Source: Mycobacterium sp. ENV421
GTDB taxonomy: Bacteria; Actinomycetota; Actinomycetes; Mycobacteriales; Mycobacteriaceae
DNA: 64,000 nt
Assembly: GCF_002887815.1 (NCBI RefSeq)
Contig: NZ_PDHO01000022.1
Coordinates: 1-64,000, forward strand
Reading direction: 5' to 3'
Shown here: in pieces, positions 15,266 through 27,914 of the stretch
How positions within the stretch are numbered: the stretch's first letter is position 1
How the letters are laid out: every line of letters begins with the position of its first letter
Position numbers and translations under genes: made by a program
Notes under the pieces: model-generated
The model's database searches: none
What the model saw: the letters and a program-made list of their open reading frames with translations, nothing else
Told to the model about the DNA's origin: nothing

Positions 15266-16441
15266 TCACAGTCCCAGGATCGTCGAGGAGATGATGGTGC
15301 GCTGGACCTCGTTGCTTCCGCCGTAGATCGAGGTCTTGCGGTAGTTCAGATACTTCGGCGCGGCGTGCTGCGCCCAGAGCGGGGATTCGATATCGGCGCC
15401 GCCGTCGAACGGCAGCGCATCCGGTCCGGCCACCTCCACGGCCAGCTCGGTGACGGCCTGCTGCAACTGGCTGCCGCGCAGCTTCAGAATCGACGACGCC
15501 GGGTTCGGTTTGCCGGTGCCCTCGTCGCCGCTGACCCGCAGCTGCGTGAGTTCCAGTGCCAGCAGCTCGTTTTCGATCTCGGCGACCTTGGCGGCGAACA
15601 ACGGATCGTCGAGCAGGCTGCCCGCGCCGACCTTGGTCTGGGCGGCGTTCTCCTTGACGTCGGCGAGCCACAGCTTGGTGGTGCCGATCCGGGCGATGCC
15701 GGTGCGCTCGTTGGACAGCAGGAACTTGGCGTAGCTCCAGCCCTGGTTCTCCTCGCCGACAAGCTGATTGGCGGGCACCCGGACGTCTTCGAAGAACACC
15801 TCGTTGACCTCGTAGCTGCCGTCGATCAGCTTGATCGGCCGCAGCGTGATGCCGGGGGTGTTCATCTCGACGAGGATGAAGGAGATGCCGGCCTGCTTCT
15901 TCGGGGCATCCGGGTTGGTGCGGGCCAGCACGAAGATCCAGTCGGCGTACTGGCCGAGCGTCGTCCAGGTCTTCTGGCCGTTGATGACGTAGTCGTCGCC
16001 GTCGCGCACCGCGACGGTCCGCAGCCCGGCCAGGTCGGAGCCGGCTTCGGGCTCGGAAAAGCCTTGGCACCACCAGATGTCGAGGTTCGCCGTCGGCGGC
16101 AGGAAGCGTTCCTTGATCTCCTGCGAACCGAAGTGCGCGATCACGGGCCCGACCATGCTGGCGTTGAAGGCCAGCGGCTCGGGAACGCACGCCATGCGCA
16201 TCTCGTCGGCCCAGATCTGGCGCTGCAGCGGGGTCCAGTCCTTGCCGCCCCACTCCACCGGCCAGTTGGGCACACCCAACCCGGCCTTGTTCAGGATGCG
16301 CTGGGTCGTGATCGCGTCATCGGGGAAGTTCAGGCTGTCCGTGCGAGCCCGTTCGCGGATGTCGGCGGGGACTTGGGTGGTGAAGAACTCGCGGAGTTCA
16401 TCGCGGAACTTTGCGTCCTCGTCACTGAGTGCCAGCTTCAC
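15266..16441 (-). CDS. Acyl-CoA dehydrogenase, first subunit of a pair
   Basis: 391-residue acyl-CoA dehydrogenase with full domain set. WWCQGFSEPEAGSDLAGL and GQKTWTTLGQYADWIFVLAR are the flavin-contact motifs of the beta domain, and the C-terminus SIYGGSNEVQRTIISSTILG corresponds to the usual YEGTSEIQR block but has glycine where many enzymes carry the catalytic glutamate of YEG. That fits ACADs in which the base lies elsewhere or is shared between two different subunits. GTG 16441 is preceded by GAGG. It is first in a two-gene operon and diverges from a TetR regulator, with 179 bp between the starts containing a perfect palindrome, so lipid-responsive repression is likely. Confidence 0.9.
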   Translation of the reverse strand: MKLALSDEDAKFRDELREFFTTQVPADIRERARTDSLNFPDDAITTQRILNKAGLGVPNWPVEWGGKDWTPLQRQIWADEMRMACVPEPLAFNASMVGPVIAHFGSQEIKERFLPPTANLDIWWCQGFSEPEAGSDLAGLRTVAVRDGDDYVINGQKTWTTLGQYADWIFVLARTNPDAPKKQAGISFILVEMNTPGITLRPIKLIDGSYEVNEVFFEDVRVPANQLVGEENQGWSYAKFLLSNERTGIARIGTTKLWLADVKENAAQTKVGAGSLLDDPLFAAKVAEIENELLALELTQLRVSGDEGTGKPNPASSILKLRGSQLQQAVTELAVEVAGPDALPFDGGADIESPLWAQHAAPKYLNYRKTSIYGGSNEVQRTIISSTILGL

Positions 16442-16562
16442 GAGCGCAACCTCGATTCTTGTTACTCGGCAGTATCTATTGCTCGATCCATTGCACGGTA
16501 GCGCAGCCCTACCAACTGGTCGGCAGGAGACCTCCCGGCGCCGCTGTGGGCGCCCGCCTGAT

Positions 16563-16576
16563 ACTGTCAGGACAGT
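16563..16576. promoter_or_regulatory. Perfect palindrome, probable TetR operator
   Basis: ACTGTCAGGACAGT is a perfect 6-bp inverted repeat with a 2-base centre, 45 bases upstream of the TetR gene start and 121 bases from the start of the divergent acyl-CoA dehydrogenase operon. A second, weaker symmetry (GGAC at 16570 with GTCC at about 16591) overlaps it. Short-spaced palindromes between a TetR gene and a divergent operon are the usual layout of an autoregulatory operator. No -10/-35 elements were assigned with confidence. Confidence 0.55.
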
Positions 16577-16620
16577 CGTACAGGGCGATCGTCCTAATTC
16601 TGCGCGAGAGGTGGTCGACG

Positions 16621-17184
16621 GTGGTGAGTTCCCCAGCGTCAGAACGGGGCCGTGAGGTGCGTCAGCGGCTGCTGGCCGGGGCGGTCGAACTCATCGCCGA
16701 GCGTGGCTGGACCGCGGTGAGTACCCGCACGCTGGCCGAGCGGGCCGGCGTCACCCCGTCGGTGGTGCACTACCACTTCCCGTCCATGCAGGCACTGCTG
16801 CGCGAGGCGGTGACGACGGGGATGCGTGCGGCGGTGAGTGAACTCGACGCGTATCTGGACGGCGCCGGCGGCGCCGGAGATCTGGTCGAGGCCATGTTGG
16901 CGTCGGTGGCCTCGTATTCGGGCACCGATCCGACGTCGATGTTGTTCATCGAGGCCTATCTCGCCGCCACCCGCGATGACACGCTGCGCGATGACATCGC
17001 CGATGCACTGCATGGCCTGCGGGTCAGCCTCGGTCGCCGGCTGGCCGACCGCGGGGTTGCGGATCCGGACGGCACCGCCGCGGTGCTGCTCGCCGCCCTC
17101 GACGGAGTCCTGCTGCATCGGGGTCTCGGCGGCGGGGTGGGTGGGCCGGCTGCGGCGGCCATCCTGCGCCGGTTGGTCACCTGA
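16621..17184 (+). CDS. TetR-family transcriptional regulator
   Basis: DNA-binding repressor of 187 residues. The N-terminal helix-turn-helix is clear: RQRLLAGAVELIAERGWTAV, STRTLAERAGVTPSVVHYHF and PSMQALLREAV are the classic TetR helices 1-4 (residues about 10-55). The C-terminal ligand domain is hydrophobic and unassigned. The frame is open further upstream; GTG 16621 is chosen because GAGAGG lies about 9 bases before it, and the second GTG, 16624, is almost as good. Likely targets are its own promoter, the divergent acyl-CoA dehydrogenase pair, and perhaps the monooxygenase and DDN-like genes that follow on the same strand. Confidence 0.9.
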   Translation: MVSSPASERGREVRQRLLAGAVELIAERGWTAVSTRTLAERAGVTPSVVHYHFPSMQALLREAVTTGMRAAVSELDAYLDGAGGAGDLVEAMLASVASYSGTDPTSMLFIEAYLAATRDDTLRDDIADALHGLRVSLGRRLADRGVADPDGTAAVLLAALDGVLLHRGLGGGVGGPAAAAILRRLVT

Positions 17185-17246
17185 CCGGCGGACGCACGCG
17201 GCCCCGACCCGAACAGAAAAGCTCAACCACATGAAAGGAGATGCCC

Positions 17247-18455
17247 ATGAAGGTGGCGATTTGTGGAGCGGGAATGGCCGGGCTGGCGCTGGCCAACCGG
17301 ATCCGGGCGATGGGCGCGGAGGTGGTTCTCTTCGAACGCGCACCGGCACCCCGCACGCAGGGCTACATGATCGATTTCTTCGGACCGGGGTTCGACGCCG
17401 CCGAGGCGATGGGGCTGGTGCCCGCGATCGATGAGATCGCCTATCCGGTGGACGAGGTGAGCCTGGTCGACGAGCGGGGGCGTCGTCGGGCGGGATTGCC
17501 CTACCGGCAGTTCGCCGCCGCTGTCGGCGGACGGCTGCGCAGTGTGATGCGCCCGGATTTGGAGCACGTACTTCGCAACAGCCTCGACGACGGTGTGGAC
17601 ATTCGGTTCGGTTGTGCCGTCGTGGGTTTCGACGATCACGGCGACGGCGTGACGGTGCATCTCGAGGACGGCACCAGCCTGGCGGCCGACCTCCTGGTCG
17701 GTGCCGACGGGATTCACTCGACGGTACGGCGGCTGGCGTTCGGCGACGAGGCGAAGTTCGTGCGCTACCTCGGCTTCCATACCGCGGCGTTCGTGTTCGA
17801 CGACCCACAGTGCCGGGAGGTGACGGCGGGCCGCTTCGTCCTGACCGACACCGTGGGCGAGCAGATGGGTTTCTACACGCTGCGCGACGGGCGCATCGCC
17901 GCGTTCGCGGTGCACCGCCAGGCCGATCCGGCATTGCCCGACGATGTGCGCTCGGCGGTTCGGCGCGCCTACCGACACCTGGGCTGGCTGGCTCCCCGTG
18001 CCCTCGACCGGTGCCCACCGGCCGAGGACATCTACTACGACCAGGTCGCCCAGATCCAGCTGCCACGCTGGAGTCGGGGCCGGGTGGTGCTGCTGGGTGA
18101 CGCCTGCTACGCGGTGTCGCTGCTGGCCGGCCAGGGCGCCTCGTTGGGCATCGCCGGAGCGTATGTGCTGGCCGACCGGCTGCAGCGGTCACCGTCGATC
18201 GAGCAGGCGCTCGCCGATTACGAGCGGTTGTGGCGACCGGTCGCCGAGGAGAAGCAGGCCAGCGGCCGCCGGGCGGCCCGCTGGTTTCTGCCCAAGTCGG
18301 CGCTCGGGCTGTGGGTGCGCCGCACCGCGCTCGCGGCGGCCGCCCGGCTGCCGCTGGCGAATCGCTACGTCGGCGCCGCTCTGGCCGGCAAATCCAGCGG
18401 GCTGATCTCCCAGCTCCGCCGTAAAGACCACTCCTGGCAGGAGGTTGTCAAGTGA
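17247..18455 (+). CDS. FAD-dependent monooxygenase (aromatic hydroxylase-like)
   Basis: Group A flavin monooxygenase of 402 residues using NAD(P)H and oxygen. MKVAICGAGMAGLALANRIR is the Rossmann fingerprint; LLVGADGIHSTVRR is the DG motif for FAD and NADPH; VVLLGDACYAVSLLAGQGAS is the GD motif contacting the flavin ribityl chain. The substrate cannot be told: phenols, polyketides, tetracycline-type drugs and lipids are all possible in this family. Two ATGs compete; 17247 is chosen because AAAGGAG ends six bases before it and touches the earlier ATG at 17241. Its stop overlaps the next gene (GTGA), so it is coupled to the F420-type protein. Confidence 0.88.
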   Translation: MKVAICGAGMAGLALANRIRAMGAEVVLFERAPAPRTQGYMIDFFGPGFDAAEAMGLVPAIDEIAYPVDEVSLVDERGRRRAGLPYRQFAAAVGGRLRSVMRPDLEHVLRNSLDDGVDIRFGCAVVGFDDHGDGVTVHLEDGTSLAADLLVGADGIHSTVRRLAFGDEAKFVRYLGFHTAAFVFDDPQCREVTAGRFVLTDTVGEQMGFYTLRDGRIAAFAVHRQADPALPDDVRSAVRRAYRHLGWLAPRALDRCPPAEDIYYDQVAQIQLPRWSRGRVVLLGDACYAVSLLAGQGASLGIAGAYVLADRLQRSPSIEQALADYERLWRPVAEEKQASGRRAARWFLPKSALGLWVRRTALAAAARLPLANRYVGAALAGKSSGLISQLRRKDHSWQEVVK

Positions 18456-18922
18456 GGCAATGGAATCCGGGGCGGCTCACCCGCGCGCTGTTCCGGGCGC
18501 CCACCTGGCTCTACGGCCGCGGCCTCGGCTGGCTGCTGACCGGCCGGCTGATGTGCCTGACCCATGTCGGCCGGCGGTCGGGCCGGCATTACCGCACCGT
18601 GCTCGAAGTCGTCGGCCGACGAGGCGAGGAGATCTACGTGGTCTCGGGCTTCGGCTCATCCTCTGACTGGTATCGCAACGTCACGGCCAACCCGCCGGTC
18701 GAGGTGATCAACGGTCGGCGCCGGTTCACGCCGGTGTGCCGGACATTGGAGCCGGCCGAAGCGGCGTCGGTGATCGCCGACTACGAACGGCGCAACCGGC
18801 TGATCACGCCGGTGGTCCGCAAGGGACTGTCCAAACTGGTGGGCTGGGATTACGACGGCACGCCGACCGCGCGCGAACGTCTGGTCCACGAGGTTCCGCT
18901 GCTGGGCTTCCGCCCGGCGTGA
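18452..18922 (+). CDS. Deazaflavin (F420)-dependent nitroreductase-family protein (DDN-like)
   Basis: 156-residue split-barrel protein of the DUF385/DDN family. These enzymes use reduced coenzyme F420 and include M. tuberculosis Ddn, which activates pretomanid. The core LTHVGRRSGRHYRTVLEVV, YVVSGFGSSSDWYRNVTANP and VEVINGRRRFTPVCRTL are typical, with the conserved GRxSG and WYxN elements that contact F420. The basic amphipathic N-terminus RALFRAPTWLYGRGLGWLLT may associate with membrane. The GTG start overlaps the monooxygenase stop, suggesting the two act on the same compound. Substrate unknown. Confidence 0.88.
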   Translation: MRQWNPGRLTRALFRAPTWLYGRGLGWLLTGRLMCLTHVGRRSGRHYRTVLEVVGRRGEEIYVVSGFGSSSDWYRNVTANPPVEVINGRRRFTPVCRTLEPAEAASVIADYERRNRLITPVVRKGLSKLVGWDYDGTPTARERLVHEVPLLGFRPA

Positions 18923-18929
18923 GGTCGGG

Positions 18930-19820
18930 CTAGCTGCGAAAACCCGGACCGCGCCGGCGCAAGTACCGCTCGAACTCGGCGGCCAGCGCGTCGCCGTCGA
19001 CCTTGGAGAGCGCCTCGTTGACGTCGACCTCGGCGTCGCCGCGCTGTTCCAGGGAGGCCACGTACTCGGCGATCTCCTCGTCCTCGGCGGTCATCTCGGT
19101 GACGGCCTGCTCCCACTCCTCGGCCTGCGCGGGCAGATCGCCCAACGGCACCTCGATGTCGAGCACATCCTCGACGCGCCGCAGCAGCGCGACGGTGGCC
19201 TTCGGATTGGGCGGTTGCGACACGTAGTGCGGCACCGCGGCCCAGAACGTCACCGCCGGGATGCCGGCCGCCACGCAGGCATCCTGGAACACGCCGGCGA
19301 TCCCCGTCGGGCCCTCGTAGCGGGTTTCCTCGAGACCGAAGAACTTCGCGGATTCGGGGGAGTAGGCCGCTCCGGAGACCGGAACGGGCCGGGTGTGCGG
19401 GGTGTCGGCCAGCAGCGCGCCCAGGATCACCACGGTGTCCACGTTCAGCTTGTCGGCGATCGCGAGCAACTCGGCGCAGAACGTGCGCCACCGCATGTTG
19501 GGTTCCACGCCGTGCATCAGCACGATGTCGCGGTCCGAGCCGGGCGGGCGGCAGTGTGAGATTTGCATCGACGGCCACACCAGTTCGCGGGTCACGCCGT
19601 CCACCTGCCGGATCACCGGACGATTCACCTGATAGTCGTAATATGCCTCGTCGTCGATCTCGACGATCGTGTCGGCCTCCCAGATCGCGTCCAAGTGCTC
19701 GAGCGCGTCGCTGGCGGCATCGCCGGCGTCGTTCCAGCCCTCGAAAGCCGCGACGATGATCGTGTTCTGCAATTCGGGCAGATCCGGGCCTTTCGCGCCG
19801 CTGAAATTCGACGGGGTCAC
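18930..19820 (-). CDS. PAC2 (proteasome-assembly-chaperone-like) family protein
   Basis: 296-residue cytosolic protein of the PAC2 family (Rv2125-like). Characteristic stretches are IIVAAFEGWNDAGDAASDAL near the N-terminus, VLMHGVEPNMRWRTFCAELL, VVILGALLADTPHTRPV and FWAAVPHYVSQPPNPKATVA. Actinobacterial members have been crystallised, but no role in proteasome assembly is established. The C-terminal 60 residues are strongly acidic and may form a flexible interaction tail. GTG 19820 is the start; the ribosome-binding site is weak. It diverges from metH with about 295 bp between the start codons. Confidence 0.9.
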   Translation of the reverse strand: MTPSNFSGAKGPDLPELQNTIIVAAFEGWNDAGDAASDALEHLDAIWEADTIVEIDDEAYYDYQVNRPVIRQVDGVTRELVWPSMQISHCRPPGSDRDIVLMHGVEPNMRWRTFCAELLAIADKLNVDTVVILGALLADTPHTRPVPVSGAAYSPESAKFFGLEETRYEGPTGIAGVFQDACVAAGIPAVTFWAAVPHYVSQPPNPKATVALLRRVEDVLDIEVPLGDLPAQAEEWEQAVTEMTAEDEEIAEYVASLEQRGDAEVDVNEALSKVDGDALAAEFERYLRRRGPGFRS

Positions 19821-20115
19821 AACTTCAGCCTAAGGGTTGCTCGGCTTCGATGAGCCTTCTCGGACCGACTACCCTGGTGTCGTGGCGTGTGCTAGTAGAC
19901 GCGTCATCGGCACGTGGTTGCGGGCCCGGGCGTCCTCGGTGCGAAATACGTTCGGCTGCAATCTGGTTAACCCGACGGGTTAGGCGTCCAGAAGTCGATT
20001 GCAGGACGACGTAGACTTTTCACCGTCGAGAGGCGTTGCAACGGGTCCGGCCGGCTGCCGGTATCCGCCACGCTCGGCAGAGTTAAGGACGCCTTCCGTC
20101 ATGGAAGGAACGTTT
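19821..20115. other. Divergent intergenic region between PAC2 gene and metH
   Basis: 295 bases without a convincing gene. It must contain the promoters of both flanking genes. I looked for the cobalamin-riboswitch core (GCCACTG box and B12-box elements) expected near some B12-related genes and did not find it. The only clear structure is a small hairpin over the metH ribosome-binding site at its right end (separate entry). Confidence 0.5.
20092..20108 (+). promoter_or_regulatory. Hairpin masking the metH ribosome-binding site
   Basis: CCTTCC at 20092-20097 pairs perfectly with GGAAGG at 20103-20108 around a GTCAT loop; ACG before and CGT after can extend it past a two-base bulge. GGAAGG is the Shine-Dalgarno sequence for the GTG start at 20116, so folding would hide the ribosome site. 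It may set translation level, or may be a chance palindrome. Confidence 0.4.
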
Positions 20116-23865
<3,750 letters not shown>

Positions 23866-23868
23866 GTC

Positions 23869-26523
23869 CTAGCGCCGGAAGTACAGGCTGCCCCGGAACT
23901 GCAGCAGCACAGCGACGGTCGCGGTCCAGCCGGTCTGGTGGCTGGCGCCGAGGCCGCGGCCGGTGTCGCCGTCGAAGTACTCGTGGAACGGGATCAGGTC
24001 GCGCCAGTGCGGGTCGCTCTGGAAGTACTCGTTGGTCCCGAACACTGCTCGCCGGCCGTTCTCGTCGCGGACCAGGAGGCCGGTGAGCTGGCGAGCCAAC
24101 CGGTCGGCCACCACGTGCAGGGTGACCTCGTCGGCCGACCCCGCGGGATCGGGAACGCGATACGTTTCGCCGAGGAACCGGGCGTAGGAGTTCAGCGCCT
24201 GGACGACGAGGAAATTGGTCGGCAGCCAGACCGGGCCGCGCCAGTTCGAGTTGCCGCCGAACATCCGGCTGCGTGATTCGGCAGGCTGATAGTCCACGAC
24301 GTAGTCGGCGCCGTCGACGTGGTAGGTGTATGGGTGGTCCCGGTGATACCGCGACAGTGACCGGATTCCGTTGGGGGACAGGAACTGCTCGGGGTCGAGG
24401 AGCCGTCGCAGGATATGGGTGAGCCGGTCCTCGTGGATGACGCCGATCATCAGATGCGTGCCGTCGCCGCCACTCATCACCAGTTTGACGTCGTCGTCGG
24501 TGTGCTCGTAGGTCTTGGCCAGCGCTTCGAGACAATGCCGCAGGGTCGAGGTCACCTCGGTCGCGCTGGTCGGGATGGCGATCGCGGCGAACAGTGGAAC
24601 GATCGCCTGAATCGAGAACACCTCCAGCGATCTGCTTGTTCCGTCCGGCATTTCGATGACGTCGTGATAGAAGTTCGTCTCGTCGTTCCAGAAGCTGACC
24701 CGGTAGGTGCCCTTCTCCAGCGAATTGGCCACCAGCCAGGCGTCCCACACCCACCGGCTGAACATGTCGGTGTAGCTCGGATCCGTTTGGGACAGTTCGA
24801 TCGCCATCTCCAACAGATGGAAGACCAGCGCCGCCATCCACGCGGTGCCGTCGACCTGGGCGAGTTCGCCGCCGGTGGGCAGCGGCTCGTCGCGGTCGAA
24901 CACCCCGATGTTGTCCATGCCGAGGAACCCACCGCCGAACACGCCGCGGTTGGTCTCGTCCTTCTGATTCAGCCACCACATCGCGTTGAGGGTGGCTGAT
25001 CGGTACGCGGTGGCCAGGAAATCGAAATCGCCCACACCGCTGCGGAGCTGATCGAGTTGGTAGACCTGCCACGCCGCCCAGGCATGCACCGGGGGATTGG
25101 TGTCACCGAACTTCCATTCGTAGGCCGGGATCTGGCCGTGCGGATGTTGTGCGGTGGAGCCGTGCAGGACGAGTACCTGTGCCTTGGCGAACTCGGGATC
25201 GATGAGCGCCACGGCGACACAGTGAAAGGCCAAGTCCCAGGCGGCGAACCACGGGTACTCCCAGGCGTCGGGCATCAGGATGACAGCGCTGACCGCGAAG
25301 TGCTGCCAGTCGTGGTTGCGTGCGCTCCAGCGTTCGCGCGGCGGTGGCGGCTGCTCCGGGTCGCCCTTGAGCCAGCGCCGCACCGCGTAGTTGTAGAACT
25401 GTTTGCACCACAGCAGCCCTGCGAAGGCTTGTCGCTGGACCAACCGCTCGTCGTCGCTCAGGTCCGGTGCCGCCACCGCGTGATAGAACTCGTCGGCCTC
25501 ACGCTTGCGGTCCGCCAGCACGGCATCGGCGTACCCGGGCGGGCGAACAGCATCCGTGGTAGCGAAACACACTGTGACGGTGCAGCTTTCACCGGGCTGC
25601 AAAGTAGCGGAGACGATCGCGGCGACCTTGCTGCCCTCGGCGGGGTCGACGGCTCCGGCGATGCCGTCCACCAAATAGTCGTTGATGCCGTCTTTGGTGG
25701 TGGCCGATGCGTTGGGCGAGGAGAACAGCAGGCGGTTGTTGGTCTCGTTCTCGCAGAACACCAGTCGCGGAGTGTCGGTGCAGGAGCTGGTGACCGTGTA
25801 CCACCGCTGCCCGAGCCTGCGGTGCCAGGTGCGCGCCGCCCCGTCGCCGCAGGCGGTGATCCGTGGCCTGTCCTGGTCGGGATCCCAGGACCAGGTGTTG
25901 CGGTACCACAGCTGCGGCAGCACGTGGATCGGCGCGGCGTCCGGTCCGCGGTTGGTCACCGTGATGCGGCAGAAGACGTCCTCGGGACCGTCCTTGGCGT
26001 AGGCCACCTCGACGTCGAAATAGCGCTGCCGCAGCCATTGTTCGCGCAGTGCCTCGAACAGTTCGTACTCGTCGTCCGCCGGCCCGCGCTGCTGGTTCGT
26101 GCGCAGCAGGTCGTCATAAGGGAATGCGGCCTGCGGGTATTTGTAGACCAGCGACGCATAGGCGTGGGTGGGCAGGTTGTCGGTGTAGAACCAGTAGTCC
26201 TTGACGTCCTCGCCGTGGTTGCCCTCCTCGTTGGCCACCCCGTAGGGCCGCTCCTTGAGGATGCGGTCGTGACCGTTCCACAGCGCTACGCCCAGACAGA
26301 TGGTCTGCTCGTCATCGCACCAGCCCGCCAGGCCGTCGTCGCTCCACCGGTACGCCCGGCTGCGGGCGTGATCGAACGGAAAGTAGGCCCAGGCATCGCC
26401 GTCGGCGCTGTAGTCCTCTCGCACGCTGCCCCAGGCGCGTTCGCTCAGGTAGGTTCCCCAGCGGCGCCAGGGTGCCACCCCGGTCGTGGCCTCGTCGAGA
26501 CGGGTCTGTTCAGCCGTGCTCAC
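23869..26523 (-). CDS. MGH1-like/GH63-type glycoside hydrolase
   Basis: Large cytosolic protein of 884 residues with an (alpha/alpha)6-barrel glucosidase look. The N-terminal part has WGTYLSERAWGSVREDYSAD and AYFPFDHARSRAYRWSDDGL; the C-terminal barrel has DAWEYPWFAAWDLAFHCVAV, MFGGNSNWRGPVWLPTNFL and SHQTGWTATVAVLLQ, typical of GH63-like bacterial glucosidases annotated as MGH1-like. Carboxylates in the WDLA and NWRGPVW regions are likely catalytic, but assignment needs a structure. No signal peptide, so the substrate is an internal sugar such as a glucosylglycerate- or trehalose-type compound (inference). GTG 26523 overlaps the zwf stop by 4 bases; it is the last gene of the gnd-zwf-glycosidase operon. 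Confidence 0.85.
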   Translation of the reverse strand: MSTAEQTRLDEATTGVAPWRRWGTYLSERAWGSVREDYSADGDAWAYFPFDHARSRAYRWSDDGLAGWCDDEQTICLGVALWNGHDRILKERPYGVANEEGNHGEDVKDYWFYTDNLPTHAYASLVYKYPQAAFPYDDLLRTNQQRGPADDEYELFEALREQWLRQRYFDVEVAYAKDGPEDVFCRITVTNRGPDAAPIHVLPQLWYRNTWSWDPDQDRPRITACGDGAARTWHRRLGQRWYTVTSSCTDTPRLVFCENETNNRLLFSSPNASATTKDGINDYLVDGIAGAVDPAEGSKVAAIVSATLQPGESCTVTVCFATTDAVRPPGYADAVLADRKREADEFYHAVAAPDLSDDERLVQRQAFAGLLWCKQFYNYAVRRWLKGDPEQPPPPRERWSARNHDWQHFAVSAVILMPDAWEYPWFAAWDLAFHCVAVALIDPEFAKAQVLVLHGSTAQHPHGQIPAYEWKFGDTNPPVHAWAAWQVYQLDQLRSGVGDFDFLATAYRSATLNAMWWLNQKDETNRGVFGGGFLGMDNIGVFDRDEPLPTGGELAQVDGTAWMAALVFHLLEMAIELSQTDPSYTDMFSRWVWDAWLVANSLEKGTYRVSFWNDETNFYHDVIEMPDGTSRSLEVFSIQAIVPLFAAIAIPTSATEVTSTLRHCLEALAKTYEHTDDDVKLVMSGGDGTHLMIGVIHEDRLTHILRRLLDPEQFLSPNGIRSLSRYHRDHPYTYHVDGADYVVDYQPAESRSRMFGGNSNWRGPVWLPTNFLVVQALNSYARFLGETYRVPDPAGSADEVTLHVVADRLARQLTGLLVRDENGRRAVFGTNEYFQSDPHWRDLIPFHEYFDGDTGRGLGASHQTGWTATVAVLLQFRGSLYFRR

Positions 26524-27914
26524 TGGTGGTCGGGCAGCCAGGGCTGACGCCAGGCCGGATAACCCGCCACCAGTGCGTCGGCTCCCTTCGGTCCCCACGA
26601 ACCCGGTTGGTACACCTCGACCGGCGGTGGTGAATCCAGCAGCGGCTCGACGATCCGCCAGGTTTCCTCAACACCGTCTTCCCGGATGAACTGGCTCGAG
26701 TCGCCGTGCATGGCGTCTCCGAGCAGTCGCTCGTACGGCTCGGGGGCGGCGGCCATTTCGTCGGCGAACACCAGGCAGAGGTTGACGGCGCGGGAGGCGT
26801 CGGCGCCCGATTCCTTGGCCTGAAGCACGAGGTCGACGCCAGGGCTGGGGTCGATCCGGAAGATCAGTTCGTTCTGCTCGTCGATCTCGGGCAGGAACGG
26901 CAGTGGGGGCGGTCGCTTGAAGATGACGCGAATCTCGGTGGCCCGCACCGGAAGAGCCTTGCCGGCCCGGATGAAGAACGGCACGCCCGACCAGCGCCAG
27001 TTGTCGATGTACAACTTCAGCGCCGTGTAGGTCTCGGTCTGCGAGTCAGGCGCGACACCGTCGATCTCCCGGTAGCCGGCGTACTGACCGCGCACGTAGT
27101 GCTTGGGGTCGGCGGGACGGATGGACTTGAACAGCTCGACCCGCTTGTCCCGGAACCCGTCCGGGCCGCCGCTCGACGGTTCGGAGGCGATCAGCCCGAT
27201 GAGCTACAGTAGATGATTCTGTACGACGTCGCGCAACGCCCCGACCGGGTCGTAGAAGTGGCCGCGATCCTCGACGCCGAAGTTCTCGGCCATTGTGATC
27301 TGCACGGCCTCGATCCGGTCGCGGTTCCACAGCGGCTCGATGATCGAGTTGGAAAACCGGATGTAGCGGATGTCCATCGCCGGTTCCTTGCCGAGGAAGT
27401 GGTCGATGCGGTAGATCTGCCACTCCTGCAGGTGTGCGCTCAACTGGTCGTTGAGGGCCTTCGCCGACGAAAGATCGTGTCCGAACGGCTTTTCCACCAC
27501 CACGCGGGCATTGTCGGTGAGGCCGGCGCCGGCGAGGCCGTCCACCACCCGCCCGAACAGTGCCGGCGGGATCTCCAGATAGAACACCGGATCGGTGCGT
27601 CCTTTGATGGCGTCCGCCACCTTGGTGTAGGTCGCGGCGTCCGCGAAATCGCCGGAGACCATCGACAACCGCGCCGCGAATCGGGCGAACACGTCGTCGT
27701 CCACCGGCTCGCCGGTGGCCTCGATAGCGGCTCGGGCGTGCTCCCGCAGGGTGTCGGCGGACCAGTCGTCCAGCGCCACCCCGACGATCGGGCACCCGAG
27801 CAGGCCGCGCCGCTCCAAGCGGTACAACGACCGGAACGTCATCTTCCTGGCCAAGTCGCCGGTGATGCCGAAGATCACCAGAACATCTGCGGCGGAACCG
27901 CTTTGAGCGGCCAT
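26520..27914 (-). pseudogene. zwf: Glucose-6-phosphate dehydrogenase, interrupted by an in-frame TAG
   Basis: Pentose-phosphate pathway enzyme converting glucose-6-phosphate to 6-phosphogluconolactone. The reading frame is intact from ATG 27914 to TGA 26520 (465 codons) except for TAG at 27204-27206, codon 237. Before it: VLVIFGITGDLARKMTFRSL (coenzyme site), RVVVEKPFGHDLSS and IYRIDHFLGKEPAMDIRYIR (active-site RIDHYLGK-type motif). After it the frame resumes at once with LIGLIASEPSS, DKRVELFKSIRP, YIDNWRWSGVPFFIRAGKAL. The family has Gln at this point (NHLLQ), so CAG to TAG is a one-base change. Either the gene is inactive, the codon is read through, or the base call is wrong. Both flanking overlaps (ATGA with gnd, GTGA with the hydrolase) are preserved, so decay would be recent. 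Confidence 0.9.

Noticed and set aside
19821..20115. Possible cobalamin or SAM riboswitch before metH
   Set aside because: The conserved cobalamin core boxes and SAM-type helices could not be found; only a short ribosome-site hairpin is seen.
27204..27206. TAG in zwf considered as a true gene end with a separate downstream gene
   Set aside because: The downstream 227 codons are the conserved C-terminal half of the same enzyme in the same frame with no start signal of their own.
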